Shown: one piece after another, positions 34,476 through 43,682 of the stretch
Layout: every line of letters begins with the position of its first letter
Numbering within the stretch: the stretch's first letter is position 1
From: Mycobacterium hubeiense
Lineage (GTDB): Bacteria; Actinomycetota; Actinomycetes; Mycobacteriales; Mycobacteriaceae
Assembly (NCBI RefSeq): GCF_002838065.1
Contig: NZ_PIZU01000014.1
Span: forward strand, 52,047-116,046
Direction of reading: 5' to 3'
DNA: 64,000 bases
Notes under the pieces: generated by a model
The model's input: the letters and a program-made list of their open reading frames with translations, nothing else
What the model was told of the DNA's origin: nothing
The model's database searches: none
Position numbers and translations under genes: made by a program

Positions 34476-35392
34476 GCCGCCGCCCGGATCGCGGTGGCCC
34501 GCAACTGGTCCATCACCTCGGCGACGTCCACACCGTCATCGAACGACGGGGTGATCTGCGTGCCCGTTTTCAGCGCCTCGGCCACCTGGCTGAAGTATGT
34601 GGTCAATGCGGGATCGGGTCGACCCGGTGGGGCGAACTCAATCGTCTGCTGCTCCGCGTCGGGAAGTCGCACGTACAGCTTGGTATCGCCGACCAACTCG
34701 AGTGATCCGGCATCGCCCATCACCGTGACGCGCGGCGTGGTGTTCACCGCCGCTGCGAAGCCGGTGTCCTGCACGGCCGTTGCGCCATTCGCCATCACGA
34801 ACCATGCCGAGTACGCGTCTTCTGCGGTGGCGCCGGGCAGGTCGATCCGCGCAACGCCGCCGCAGTCGACGATCTCGCTGTCGAACAGCCAGCGGGTGAA
34901 GTCGATGAGATGTGATCCGTAGGCGCCGATCCACCCGCCGCCGAGGTCGGCGTCGTTGATCCAGCTGGGTTTGCGCCCACGCAGACCGCTGCCGAACCAC
35001 GTCCAGCTCATGTGGGTGAGGCCACCGATGGTGCCGGCGTCGACGAGCTGTTTGACCTTCGCCCAGGACTCCCGGCAGCGGAACTCGAAGTTGAGGACGT
35101 GCAGCACACCCGCGGCGCGGGCGCGGTCCCGCATGGCGACGGCCTCTTGGGCGTTTCGGCCGAATGGCTTGTCACATAACACAGCATGGCCGTGGTCGAT
35201 GGCACTCATCACGTGGTGGAGGTGCAGGAACGGCGGGGAATGCACCGAGACCAGATCGACGCCCGACGCGAGCACCCGCTGCACCGCCACGTCATCTCGC
35301 GGGCTGACGACCTCGACGTCGAACCCCACGCTCTGATAGGCCGGCGCGGCCGCGTGTTTGCCGAAACCGGTCCCGATCACCGCGACCTTCAC
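34472..35392 (-). CDS. Gfo/Idh/MocA family oxidoreductase
   Basis: A 306-aa NAD(P)-dependent dehydrogenase. The N-terminal Rossmann motif is VAVIGTGFGKHAAAPAYQ (about residues 3-20). The family lysine motif reads LCDKPFGRN (about 92-100; DKP in place of the usual EKP). The C-terminal beta-sheet domain continues to the end. The start overlaps the stop of the downstream ACAD (ATGA), and its own stop overlaps the next gene. In a fatty-acid-like pathway it might oxidise a sugar-like or cyclic hydroxy intermediate. Confidence 0.9.
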   Translation of the reverse strand: MKVAVIGTGFGKHAAAPAYQSVGFDVEVVSPRDDVAVQRVLASGVDLVSVHSPPFLHLHHVMSAIDHGHAVLCDKPFGRNAQEAVAMRDRARAAGVLHVLNFEFRCRESWAKVKQLVDAGTIGGLTHMSWTWFGSGLRGRKPSWINDADLGGGWIGAYGSHLIDFTRWLFDSEIVDCGGVARIDLPGATAEDAYSAWFVMANGATAVQDTGFAAAVNTTPRVTVMGDAGSLELVGDTKLYVRLPDAEQQTIEFAPPGRPDPALTTYFSQVAEALKTGTQITPSFDDGVDVAEVMDQLRATAIRAAA

Positions 35393-36315
35393 GCGAACAG
35401 TCCCGTCAGACCGCTTCGCCCGACGCGGCCAGTCAGCGCGTCACGCGTCGCCGACAACCCATAAGGAAGCCGTCGCAGCGGCTGGCTGTAGCGCGACAGC
35501 CACGACAGCGTGGTCTCATCGCAGAACCCGACGGCGCCGTGCAGCTGGTGGCACACCCGGAACACGACCTCGGCCGCCTCGATCGCCGACATCCGCAGCG
35601 CCAACGCATCATCGAGCGCTTCGGAACGGCCGCAGGCGATGCTCCACAGCGCGTACTTGGCCAGGATGTCGACGCCGCTGCGTTCCACTTCGGCGTCGGT
35701 GAGCTGGAACTGCACACCCTGGAACTGCGACAGCGGTTGGCCGAACTGCTTGCGCAGGCTCACATGGGCGACGGTGAGTTCGATTGCCCGGTCGAGCATT
35801 CCCAGCAGCGTCCACACCGGCAACACCAGGCCGAGCGCCACGTCACCGGCGCCGTTGTCGTCCACCGCCGACAGCGTCAGTTCCGTCACGAACGCCGGCC
35901 CGGCCGGACCCTGCCCGGTCACGGTGCTGCGGGCGCCCGTCAATGTGGTTGTCACCCAACGCAGATCCAGCCCCGCGACGGCTGCGCAGGGCCGGATGTC
36001 GGCGATGACGAGCAGCCCGTCGGCGTCGAGATCTACCGGCCGCGCCAGCCGCTCGGCCACCGGGTAGGGCAGCGCCCAGTATCCGGCGCTGCGGCACAGC
36101 GCGGCGGCCGCCTCGAGTTCGTCGGCGTCGGAACGGACGTCGAGCTCCCACGCGCCCAGCTCGGCCAGTTTCGGGCCGACCAACGACTCCCGCTCGTCGA
36201 GTTTGGCCTCGGCCTGCTGCACCAGCAGGTCACCGCCCGCGGCCTCGAATGCGCGAAGCGCCTGGCGGCCAAACTCTTTGGCGTCCTCGCCGAGGTCGAG
36301 AATCATGTCGCTCAT
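35389..36315 (-). CDS. Acyl-CoA dehydrogenase, small subunit type (308 aa)
   Basis: A 308-aa ACAD, the second short-form member in the cluster. The ATG at 36315 overlaps the stop of the long ACAD gene (ATGA). N-terminal region: ILDLGEDAKEFGRQALRAFEAAGG; C-terminal: LRKQFGQPLSQFQGVQFQLTDAEVERSG and LHGAVGFCDETTLSWLSRY. The central domain is reduced, as in the partner subunit of heteromeric FadE enzymes. It probably pairs with the 383-aa protein encoded at 36312-37463. Confidence 0.9.
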   Translation of the reverse strand: MSDMILDLGEDAKEFGRQALRAFEAAGGDLLVQQAEAKLDERESLVGPKLAELGAWELDVRSDADELEAAAALCRSAGYWALPYPVAERLARPVDLDADGLLVIADIRPCAAVAGLDLRWVTTTLTGARSTVTGQGPAGPAFVTELTLSAVDDNGAGDVALGLVLPVWTLLGMLDRAIELTVAHVSLRKQFGQPLSQFQGVQFQLTDAEVERSGVDILAKYALWSIACGRSEALDDALALRMSAIEAAEVVFRVCHQLHGAVGFCDETTLSWLSRYSQPLRRLPYGLSATRDALTGRVGRSGLTGLFA

Positions 36316-37463
36316 TTCGCGCCCGCCAACATGGCACGCGACAGCAGGATGCGTTGCATCTCGATGCTGCCGGAAGAGACGGTCGACGCCTGGGAGTACC
36401 GCCAGTGGTCCTCGACCTCGCCCAGGAACCACTTGGCGCCGGGGTCGTCGTGCGAAACCTCCGCGGCGATCTCCATGAGGACCTCCGCGCTGTCCTGGTC
36501 CAGCTTGGTGACGGTGATGTGGTATGCGGCGGCATCACCCGGTTGGATGCGTCCGCTGCTCTGCAGCGACACCACGCGATAGGCCATCAGCCGCGCGCGG
36601 CGGCAGTGGGTGAGCATCCTTGTCCACCGGCCGCGCAACTCAGCGGGCAGTGACTCCCAGCGATCGCCGAGCACGCCGGGCGCGGCGGCGAGAAGCCGTT
36701 CGCAGCGGGCATATCTGGCGATGCCCACCCGCTCGAAAGACATCACGTCCTGCACGATCGACCAGCCGGCATCCACTGTGCCCAGCACGTCGTCGTCGGT
36801 CACCCGCAGATCGTCGAAGAACACCTCGTTGAGGTGATGCGGCCCCAGCATCGAGCGGATAGGACGCACCTGGATCGCCGGGTTGTCCATCGGGACAAGG
36901 AAGATCGTCAGACCCTGCTGCTTCTTTTCCCCTTTCGAGGTACGAGCCAACAGGAAGCACCACTGCGCCATGGTGGCGTACGACGTCCAGATCTTCTGGC
37001 CGCTGACCAGCCATCCGTCGCCGTCGCGGCGGGCGGCGGTGCGCAGCGACGCCAGATCAGAACCGGCCTCGGGCTCGGAAAAGCCTTGGCACCAGATGAC
37101 TTCGCCGTTGGCGATCGGCGGCAGGTGCTTGCGCTGCTGCTCCTCGGTGCCGTGGCGCATGATGATGGGACCGACCCAGTTGACGCCCATGTACTGCGCG
37201 CCGCGCGGCTCGTGGTGCGCCCACATCTCCTCGCGCACCACCGTCTGCTCCCACACCGAAGCGTTGCCGCCGCCAAATTCCTTCGGCCAGGCCATGCAGA
37301 GCAGATTGCGTTCGGCGAGCAACCGGCAGAACCGCTGCGCCACCTCGAGGTCGGCCGGGTCGTCGGTGAATGCGCCCAGAAAGTGCTCGGGTACATGGGC
37401 TTTGATGAGCTGACGCAGCTGTCGCCGCAGCGCATCGGCCTCGGGTCCCATATCGAAGTCCAT
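36312..37463 (-). CDS. Acyl-CoA dehydrogenase, large subunit type (383 aa)
   Basis: A 383-aa ACAD with complete N-terminal, beta and C-terminal domains (MAWPKEFGGGNASVWEQTVVREEMW; QGFSEPEAGSDLASLRTAARRDGDG). The C-terminus has SQASTVSSGSIEMQRILLSRAM. The ATG at 37463 was chosen; a GTG two codons earlier overlaps the CoA-transferase stop (GTGA) and is equally possible. With its neighbour at 35389 it makes the second long/short ACAD pair of the cluster. Confidence 0.92.
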   Translation of the reverse strand: MDFDMGPEADALRRQLRQLIKAHVPEHFLGAFTDDPADLEVAQRFCRLLAERNLLCMAWPKEFGGGNASVWEQTVVREEMWAHHEPRGAQYMGVNWVGPIIMRHGTEEQQRKHLPPIANGEVIWCQGFSEPEAGSDLASLRTAARRDGDGWLVSGQKIWTSYATMAQWCFLLARTSKGEKKQQGLTIFLVPMDNPAIQVRPIRSMLGPHHLNEVFFDDLRVTDDDVLGTVDAGWSIVQDVMSFERVGIARYARCERLLAAAPGVLGDRWESLPAELRGRWTRMLTHCRRARLMAYRVVSLQSSGRIQPGDAAAYHITVTKLDQDSAEVLMEIAAEVSHDDPGAKWFLGEVEDHWRYSQASTVSSGSIEMQRILLSRAMLAGAK

Positions 37464-37465
37464 GC

Positions 37466-38623
37466 TCACCCCGCTTCCGCATCGGCCAGGCCGAGCTGTT
37501 CGAGCACGTCGGCGGTGTCGGCGCCGAGTTCGGGTGCCGGACCATGCACCCGGCCGGGCGTACGCGAAAACCAGGTCGGCACACCGGGAAAGCGCACTTT
37601 GCCGTGGGGCGTGTCGATCGTCTCGAAAAGACCCACCGCGTTGAGGTGCTCGTTGTCGAAAAGAGCGTCTGGTGTGCTGATCGCCGCCGCGGGTATCTCC
37701 AGCTTCCGGAACAGCGCCAGCCATTCGGCGGTGGTGCGTTCCTTGAGGGTCTGCGCGACCAGCCCGTAGACGGTGTCGATCTGGCTCGCGCGCAGCTCGA
37801 GCGTCGCGAATCGATCGCTGCTCCACGTCGGCTGCACGGCCTCGATGAAGGCGTTCCAGTGCTTGTCGTTGTAGATCAGGGCGGCGATGTAGCCGTCGCT
37901 GGTGGCGTATGGGCGGCGGTTGGGCGCCACGGTACGCGGGTAGACGGCTGGGCCGAGGGGTGGGTCGAACATGGCGCCGTTGGCATGTTCGACGAGCATG
38001 AACGATGCCATCGTCTCGAACATGCTGACCTCCACCTCCTGCCCCTCGCCGGTGCGCTCACGGTGGAACAGCGCCATCATCGTGGCGTAGAGCGCGGTGA
38101 GCCCGGCGACCTTGTCGGCCATGATGGTGCCGACATACGTTGCCTCACCGGTGAGTTGCTCCTGGACGGCCGGCAGCCCGCACTCGGCCTGGATGGTGTC
38201 GTCGTAGGCGGGCAAATCACGATCGGGTCCGCGCCGGCCGTAGCCGTAGCAGTTGGTGTAGACGATCGCCGGATTGATCTCGGCCACTTCTTCGTAGTCG
38301 AACCCCAACTTGGCGATCGCCTTGGCGCGCATCGAATGGATGAACACATCCGCGTCCGCGATGAGCGCGCGCAACGCCGTCCGTCCGGCCTCCGAGCGAA
38401 GATCGAGAACGACGCTTCGCTTGCCGCGGTTCACGTTCACGAAGACGCCGCTCATGCCCGGCGCGGGACCGACGGAGATGTAGCGGGTGTTGTCCCCTTC
38501 GGGCGGTTCGACTTTGATCACGTCGGCGCCCATGTCGGCCATGATCTGGGTGCAGTACGGCCCCATCACCATCGCGGTGAGGTCGATGACGCGCACGCCC
38601 GCCAACGGCCCGCTGCTACCCAT
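37466..38623 (-). CDS. Type III CoA-transferase (CaiB/BaiF family)
   Basis: A 385-aa CoA-transferase. Family features include LAGVRVIDLTAMVMGPYCTQIMADMGADVIKVEPP at the N-terminus, NVNRGKRSVVLDLRSEAGR and the aspartate in VGTIMADKVAGLTALYATM (about 170), the usual acyl-anhydride-forming position. Such enzymes move CoA between carboxylic acids without ATP. It lies between an SDR and the ACAD genes, so it likely activates or recycles the CoA ester entering dehydrogenation. Confidence 0.94.
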   Translation of the reverse strand: MGSSGPLAGVRVIDLTAMVMGPYCTQIMADMGADVIKVEPPEGDNTRYISVGPAPGMSGVFVNVNRGKRSVVLDLRSEAGRTALRALIADADVFIHSMRAKAIAKLGFDYEEVAEINPAIVYTNCYGYGRRGPDRDLPAYDDTIQAECGLPAVQEQLTGEATYVGTIMADKVAGLTALYATMMALFHRERTGEGQEVEVSMFETMASFMLVEHANGAMFDPPLGPAVYPRTVAPNRRPYATSDGYIAALIYNDKHWNAFIEAVQPTWSSDRFATLELRASQIDTVYGLVAQTLKERTTAEWLALFRKLEIPAAAISTPDALFDNEHLNAVGLFETIDTPHGKVRFPGVPTWFSRTPGRVHGPAPELGADTADVLEQLGLADAEAG

Positions 38624-39539
38624 GGTGTGCCCCTTGCTGACTCATTGCGAAGCTGTAGCCGATGTGGTCGCTGTGGCCGCTGGGCACAACAGGGAAGATG
38701 ACGGGACTGCTCGCGTCGCGGATGGCGTCGATCTCTTCGGCGATCCCCTCGACGGTCCACGACGGGCGATACACGCCTGGCGTCTCGGCGATGACGGCGC
38801 GGGCCACCCGCCCGGCGATCGCGACAAAGATTTCGCCTGTCACCGAACAGGATTCGTGTGCCAGCCAACCCACTGCGGGCGCCACCAGCTCCGGCCCCAT
38901 CGGCGGGTAGGCCGACGTGTCAAGGCCCTCGGCCATTCTCGTCACCGCACCGGGAACGATGACGTTGCACGTCACGCCTTCGGCGGCACCTTCGAGCGCG
39001 GCCACGTTGGACAAGCCGATGATGCCCGCCTTGGCGGCGGCGTAGTTGGCCACACCGTGGTTGCCGTACAGCCCGCCGATTGATGAGGTCAACACGATGC
39101 GGCCGTACCCGGCGCGGCACATGTGCGGGAACGCCGAGCGCACCACGTGAAAGGCGCCCCGCAGGTGCACGTCGAGCACGGCGTCGAAGTCGTCAAAGGT
39201 CATGTCCTTCAATGACCCTCGCCGCACATTCCCGGCGTTGTGGATGAGCACGTCGATGCGACCGTAGTTGTCGAGCGCTGACTCGATGATGGCCTGACCG
39301 CCCGCCGGCGTCGCCACCGATGCGGTGCACGCCACGGCGTCCCCGCCGGCCGCCTTGATTTCGGCGACCACGTCTTCGGCGGGCCCCGCGTCGGTGCCCG
39401 TTCCCGACAGGTTGACGCCGGGATCGTTGACGACGACCTTCGCCCCGCGCGCCGCCAGCAGCAGCGCATATTGGCGGCCCAACCCCCGACCGCCGCCGGT
39501 GATGACAGCGACCCGGCCGTCGAATCTCAGGTCAGCCAT
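38616..39539 (-). CDS. Short-chain dehydrogenase/reductase
   Basis: A 307-aa SDR. The ATG at 39539 (MADLRFDGRVAVITGGGRGLGRQYA) was chosen; the frame extends 13 codons upstream into a hairpin region. Nucleotide motif TGGGRGLG (about residues 13-20), NAG in LIHNAGNVRRGS, and YAAAKAG (catalytic Tyr/Lys). After about residue 250 it has an extra tail, as in the multifunctional beta-oxidation type (hydroxyacyl-CoA dehydrogenase) SDRs. The gene overlaps the CoA-transferase start by 8 bases. Confidence 0.93.
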   Translation of the reverse strand: MADLRFDGRVAVITGGGRGLGRQYALLLAARGAKVVVNDPGVNLSGTGTDAGPAEDVVAEIKAAGGDAVACTASVATPAGGQAIIESALDNYGRIDVLIHNAGNVRRGSLKDMTFDDFDAVLDVHLRGAFHVVRSAFPHMCRAGYGRIVLTSSIGGLYGNHGVANYAAAKAGIIGLSNVAALEGAAEGVTCNVIVPGAVTRMAEGLDTSAYPPMGPELVAPAVGWLAHESCSVTGEIFVAIAGRVARAVIAETPGVYRPSWTVEGIAEEIDAIRDASSPVIFPVVPSGHSDHIGYSFAMSQQGAHHG

Positions 39540-39549
39540 CGCCACCCCC

Positions 39550-39602
39550 GCGATTTGGGCGTGAAAACCAGCGCTCACCGCTGGTAATCACGCCCAAATC
39601 GC
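39550..39602. terminator. Long perfect double-stem hairpin between SDR and monooxygenase genes
   Basis: Outer stem: GCGATTTGGGCGTGA (39550-39564) pairs perfectly with 39588-39602 (15 bp). An AA/AA internal bubble separates it from an inner stem ACCAGCG/CGCTGGT (39567-39573, 39579-39585) with loop CTCAC. It begins 3 bases after the stop of the minus-strand monooxygenase gene, so it can terminate that transcript and insulate the SDR gene. Confidence 0.75.
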
Positions 39603-39604
39603 CG

Positions 39605-41446
39605 CTACGTGCGCAGGACCAGGCCATCCAAGTCGCCTTTGTCGCGCCACTGTTTCAGCAGCTCGCCGAACGCGTAGAAACCCGGGCCGTAGGGCTCGCC
39701 GAGGTGCGAACGGATGCCCTCACCACCGCCGCCGCCCTCGTTGTTGTAGTACCCGGGCGTGCACTGCGCGTCGAACGCCGAATTGTCGATCGCCGTCTCG
39801 CGGATCGTCCTGCACCACTCGTCCTGCGCCTCTTGGCTGGGCTCGACGACCGTGGCGCCGCGCTTCAGCGCCTCGGCGATGATGTAAGCAATGTGCTCGC
39901 CCTGCAGCTCGTAATTGGCGGCGATGTTGGCCGAGATGCCGACCTGGGTGAAACCGGTGAAGAACTGGTTCGGGAACCCGCGGCTGGTCATGCCGTGCAG
40001 TGTCTTGTAGCCGTCGCGCCAATAGTCATAGAGCGACAAGCCATCTCGACCCTCGATCGCGTCGATGGAATAGCGCCTGCTGATCTCGGTGGTGATCTCG
40101 AACCCGCTGGCGTAGATGATGCAATCCACCTCGTACTCGACGCCGTTGGCGACGAGCCCCTTTTCGGTGGCGCGCTCCACGCCCTTCGACGCCGACACGT
40201 CGACCAACGTGACGTTGGGCCGGTTGAAGGTCTGCAGATACTCGTCGTTGGAACAAGGCCGCTTGCACAGGAACCGGTAGTACGGCTTGAGCGCCTCGGC
40301 CGTTTCCGGATCATCGACGAGCTCGTCGACCCGGCGGCGCAGCCGCTCCATGACTTTGTAATCCTCTTCCTCGCGGATCGCCATGAACTGTTCCGGCGTC
40401 ATCGAGCCCGGATCCTCGAGGGCCATCACCCGCGCCGCCGTGTTGCGGCCGAGTTCGGTCCAGAAGTCACACACCAGATCCGGCTGGCCCAGCGCCATCC
40501 CTTCGAACGTCCAGGCGTGGAAGTTGCGCTGACGCTCCTTCTGCCAGCCGGGCTGCAGCGTCTTCACCCACTCGGGGTCAGTCGGCGCGTTGTTGCGCAC
40601 GTCGACCGACGACGGGGTGCGCTGAAACACGTACAGGTGCTTGGCATCCCGGCCCAGATAGGGCACCAGCTGCACACCGGTCGCGCCGGTGCCCACCAGG
40701 GCTACACGCTTGTCGGCCAGCTTGTGCAGCCCGCCGGTGGTGTCACCGCCGGTGTACTCGTAATCCCACCGCGACGAGTGGAAGCTGTGGCCCTTGAAAT
40801 CCTTGATGCCGGGAATGCCGGGCAGTTTCGGACGGTGGAACGGCCCCGAGCCGAGCACCACGAAGCGGGCGCGAATGTCGTCACCGCGATTGGTGCTGAT
40901 GCGCCAACGCGCAAGCTCGTCGTCCCAGTGCATGTCGCGAACCTGGGTAGAAAAGATTGCAGCGTCGTAGAGACCGAAGTGCTTACCGATGTTGCGGCAG
41001 TGCTCGTAAATCTCGGCGCCGTCGGCGAACTTTTTCGTGGGCATGTAGCCGAGCTCTTCGAGCAGCGGTATGTAGCAATAGGATTCGTTGTCACACTGAA
41101 TCCCGGGGTAGCGGTTCCAGTACCAGACACCGCCGAAGTCCCCGCCCAGCTCCATGATGCGCACATCGTCGACGCCCGCCTTCTTCAGGTGCACCGCCGA
41201 CAGCAGGCCCGCGAAGCCGCCACCCAGGACCGCGACGTCGATGTCCTCGACAATCGGATCGCGCGGCGTCACCGGTGTATGCGGGTCAACCTCGTAGTAC
41301 CCGGCGAAGTCGTCCTCGAGCTCGACATACTGCTTGCTGCCCTCTGGGCGCAGCCGCTTGGCGCGTTCGGCCGCATAGCGTTCCCGCAACGCGTCGATAT
41401 CGATGTCGTCCGGCGTTTCGGTCGGGCCACATTCGTTGATGGTCAA
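39605..41446 (-). CDS. Baeyer-Villiger-type flavoprotein monooxygenase (613 aa)
   Basis: A 613-aa protein with a 70-residue N-terminal extension, as in cyclododecanone- or steroid-type Baeyer-Villiger monooxygenases. FAD Rossmann motif LGGGFAGLLSAVHL (about 74-87), YPGIQCDNESYCY, the fingerprint FKGHSFHSSRWDYEY (about 210-224) and NADPH motif GTGATGVQ (about 246-253). It inserts oxygen into a cyclic or long ketone. It follows a Rieske oxygenase by 15 bases on the same strand, consistent with a ring-degrading pathway. Confidence 0.94.
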   Translation of the reverse strand: MTINECGPTETPDDIDIDALRERYAAERAKRLRPEGSKQYVELEDDFAGYYEVDPHTPVTPRDPIVEDIDVAVLGGGFAGLLSAVHLKKAGVDDVRIMELGGDFGGVWYWNRYPGIQCDNESYCYIPLLEELGYMPTKKFADGAEIYEHCRNIGKHFGLYDAAIFSTQVRDMHWDDELARWRISTNRGDDIRARFVVLGSGPFHRPKLPGIPGIKDFKGHSFHSSRWDYEYTGGDTTGGLHKLADKRVALVGTGATGVQLVPYLGRDAKHLYVFQRTPSSVDVRNNAPTDPEWVKTLQPGWQKERQRNFHAWTFEGMALGQPDLVCDFWTELGRNTAARVMALEDPGSMTPEQFMAIREEEDYKVMERLRRRVDELVDDPETAEALKPYYRFLCKRPCSNDEYLQTFNRPNVTLVDVSASKGVERATEKGLVANGVEYEVDCIIYASGFEITTEISRRYSIDAIEGRDGLSLYDYWRDGYKTLHGMTSRGFPNQFFTGFTQVGISANIAANYELQGEHIAYIIAEALKRGATVVEPSQEAQDEWCRTIRETAIDNSAFDAQCTPGYYNNEGGGGGEGIRSHLGEPYGPGFYAFGELLKQWRDKGDLDGLVLRT

Positions 41447-41461
41447 GGTGTCTCGCTCCTT

Positions 41462-42826
41462 CTAGAGTTCGCGGGGTTCGCCGGTACCCATGTACTTCGA
41501 CAGTTGGTAGTGCAGATTGACGGTGCTGCGTTCGCGGTACGGGTTGGGCTTGGTGCCCGGAAAACCTGCCGACTTCATGCCCTGCTGGACGGCGGCCATG
41601 TTGGAGAAGTCCTGCGGCAGCACCGACAACCAATTTGGGCTCTCCTTCGGCGTGTACTCCCACTGTGTCTGTGGCTCTTGGCCTTTCGGGTACAGCTCGA
41701 ACGTCGCGACCTCGAAGATGCACTTGTTAGGGTCGTAGCTCGGGTGCGGCTTGGCGCTGTAGCACAATGCGGTCATCAGGCCCTGACCGATCTGGAAGTT
41801 CGGGAAGATCTGCCACGCCGTGCCGGCCTGGCCGAGGATGTCGGCCGGGATCGTGGGCCAGATGACGCCGCGCGCTTCGTCATCGCGCCGGGCCGAGGCC
41901 ATCCAGTGCTCCAGCACCTTGTCGGGAGGCGTGCCCTCGGGCAACTCGTCGACCAACCTCTTCGCCGCATTCACCAGCGTCTCGGTGGTGGTCGCATTGG
42001 TCTGCTCCCAGGTGTACATCTGCATCTCCGCGGTGGAGACCCGCGGATCGTCGCCGGTGCCCAGCCGGATCTTGGACTTGGTGGCTTCCAAGTCCTTTGG
42101 CGCGTCGTAGCCGATGTTGCTGTGCTTGCCCTGCGCCTTGGCCCAGCCCTTGAATTCGCCGAACTTGTTGAACTCCGGATGCGTGGTGAACACGTGGTAG
42201 GTCTCGTTGAACGCCTCCAGCGCGACCTTCCAGTTGCAGTCGAAGTACAACCATTTGCGCCACTTGTAGCGCATGTTCTCCAGACCGAACGGATCGAGGA
42301 TCTTCGCGGCGGGGAACAGGTAGTCGGCCAGCGGCTCGCAGTCGGGGTCCATGTTGATCCACAGCCAGCCGCCCCAGGTGTCGACCTTGACGGGCGCGAG
42401 GTGAGTGTTTTGCGGGGTGAGTGCACCCTTCCAGTCGTCCTGCTCCCGGATGTGAGTGCAGGCGCCGTCCAAACCGTATGTCCAACCGTGGAATCCGCAC
42501 ACGAATGACTTGCGGGCGCGGCCGACGGCGTTCTTGGCGCCCTCGGGCGTGTCGATCAGCCGGCGGCCCCGGTGCATGCAGACGTTGTGGTGGGCTTTGA
42601 ACTCGTTTACGCCGGTGCGCACCACGATGATCGAGTCGTCGAGGATGTCGTAGGTGAGGTAACTGCCGATTTCGGGAAGCTCCTCGACGCGGCCGACCTG
42701 CTGCCACACCTTGCGCCACAGCTTGTCGCGTTCAGCCCGGGCATAGTCCTCGGAGATGTAGGCGTCGACGCCGATCGTCATCGGCTCCGAAAGTTCCTCT
42801 GCGGCTTGGATTTCGGTGTCGGTCAT
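41462..42826 (-). CDS. Rieske non-haem iron oxygenase, alpha-subunit type
   Basis: A 454-aa oxygenase. The ATG at 42826 shares its A with the TGA of the SDR gene (TGATG). Rieske [2Fe-2S] ligands are C83-x-H85 (CMHRG) and C110-x-x-H113 (CGFHG). The mononuclear iron motif is NETYHVFTTHPEF (about residues 205-217), with a facial-triad acid further on. Such enzymes hydroxylate aromatic or alicyclic rings and need a reductase, which is not adjacent. The next genes are a Baeyer-Villiger-type monooxygenase and an SDR, so stepwise ring attack is likely. Confidence 0.95.
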   Translation of the reverse strand: MTDTEIQAAEELSEPMTIGVDAYISEDYARAERDKLWRKVWQQVGRVEELPEIGSYLTYDILDDSIIVVRTGVNEFKAHHNVCMHRGRRLIDTPEGAKNAVGRARKSFVCGFHGWTYGLDGACTHIREQDDWKGALTPQNTHLAPVKVDTWGGWLWINMDPDCEPLADYLFPAAKILDPFGLENMRYKWRKWLYFDCNWKVALEAFNETYHVFTTHPEFNKFGEFKGWAKAQGKHSNIGYDAPKDLEATKSKIRLGTGDDPRVSTAEMQMYTWEQTNATTTETLVNAAKRLVDELPEGTPPDKVLEHWMASARRDDEARGVIWPTIPADILGQAGTAWQIFPNFQIGQGLMTALCYSAKPHPSYDPNKCIFEVATFELYPKGQEPQTQWEYTPKESPNWLSVLPQDFSNMAAVQQGMKSAGFPGTKPNPYRERSTVNLHYQLSKYMGTGEPREL

Positions 42827-43671
42827 CAGAACTCCTTGATCGCAGCGCGGAAGGTTTCGTCTTTGAGGAACAGCGAGGTGTTGTCGGCGCCGAGATGGCT
42901 CCACTTGAGGTTGAGCCCGCCGTCGACGAGCAGCGTCTGACCGGTGATGTAGCTGGACAGGTCCGACAGCAGGAACAGGATCGGCCCAGCCTGCTCCGCG
43001 GGCCGTCCGCGCCGGCCCATGGCGATGGCCTGACGGTCGCGCGCGGGGTCGTCGTCGACGTAGGTGGCCGACGCCGCCGTCTCGGTGACGCCCGGCGCGA
43101 CGGCGTTGACGCGGATGTTGTCGACGGCCAGTTCGACGGCCATCGTGCGGGTCATGGCGACCACCGCCGCCTTGGCGGTGCCGTAGGCGATGTGGAACGG
43201 CGCAGTGTTCATCCCGCTGATCGACGACAGTGAGACGATCGACCCCGGGTTGCCCTGCGCGCGGAGCTCCGCGGCGACGGCCTGGCTCATGAAGAACGCC
43301 GTCTCCAGGTTGTGGGTGAACAGCTCGCGCCAATCAGCGCGGGTCACCCGCGTCGACGGCATCCACGTCGACGGGTCGGCGCCACCGGCGATGTTCACCA
43401 GCCCGTACAGCTCACCGTCGGTGCGGCGGACCTTGTCGATGACGGCGGCAATGCCCTCGTCGGTCGACGCGTCGGCGGCCACCGTGACGATCGAGAGCCC
43501 CTTGTCGATGAGCGGGCCGACGTGCTGGTCGAGGTTGTCCTGGCTGCGACTCACCGCGACGACAGTGGCCCCCGCGGTGGCTGCCAACTCCGTCGTCGTG
43601 GTGCCGATGCCGCCGCCACCGGCGCCCGACACCACCACGATGCGGTCGTCCAGCCTGAGGAGATCGTCCAT
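42826..43671 (-). CDS. Short-chain dehydrogenase/reductase
   Basis: A 281-aa SDR with nucleotide motif VSGAGGGGIGTTT (about residues 14-26), NIAGG in place of the usual NNAG (about 94-98), SLSSISG and the catalytic YGTAKAA (Y/K, about 163-167). A short extra C-terminal extension ends in LFLKDETFRAAIKEF. It is the first gene of the minus-strand unit 39605-43671, starting from the palindrome-rich promoter at 43672-43791. Confidence 0.92.
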   Translation of the reverse strand: MDDLLRLDDRIVVVSGAGGGGIGTTTTELAATAGATVVAVSRSQDNLDQHVGPLIDKGLSIVTVAADASTDEGIAAVIDKVRRTDGELYGLVNIAGGADPSTWMPSTRVTRADWRELFTHNLETAFFMSQAVAAELRAQGNPGSIVSLSSISGMNTAPFHIAYGTAKAAVVAMTRTMAVELAVDNIRVNAVAPGVTETAASATYVDDDPARDRQAIAMGRRGRPAEQAGPILFLLSDLSSYITGQTLLVDGGLNLKWSHLGADNTSLFLKDETFRAAIKEF

Positions 43672-43682
43672 CGGTCCGCTAT

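Noticed and set aside
39704..42508. A 2.8-kb plus-strand frame
   Set aside because: Antisense to the Baeyer-Villiger-type and Rieske genes, whose motifs are complete on the minus strand; no ribosome site or family similarity.
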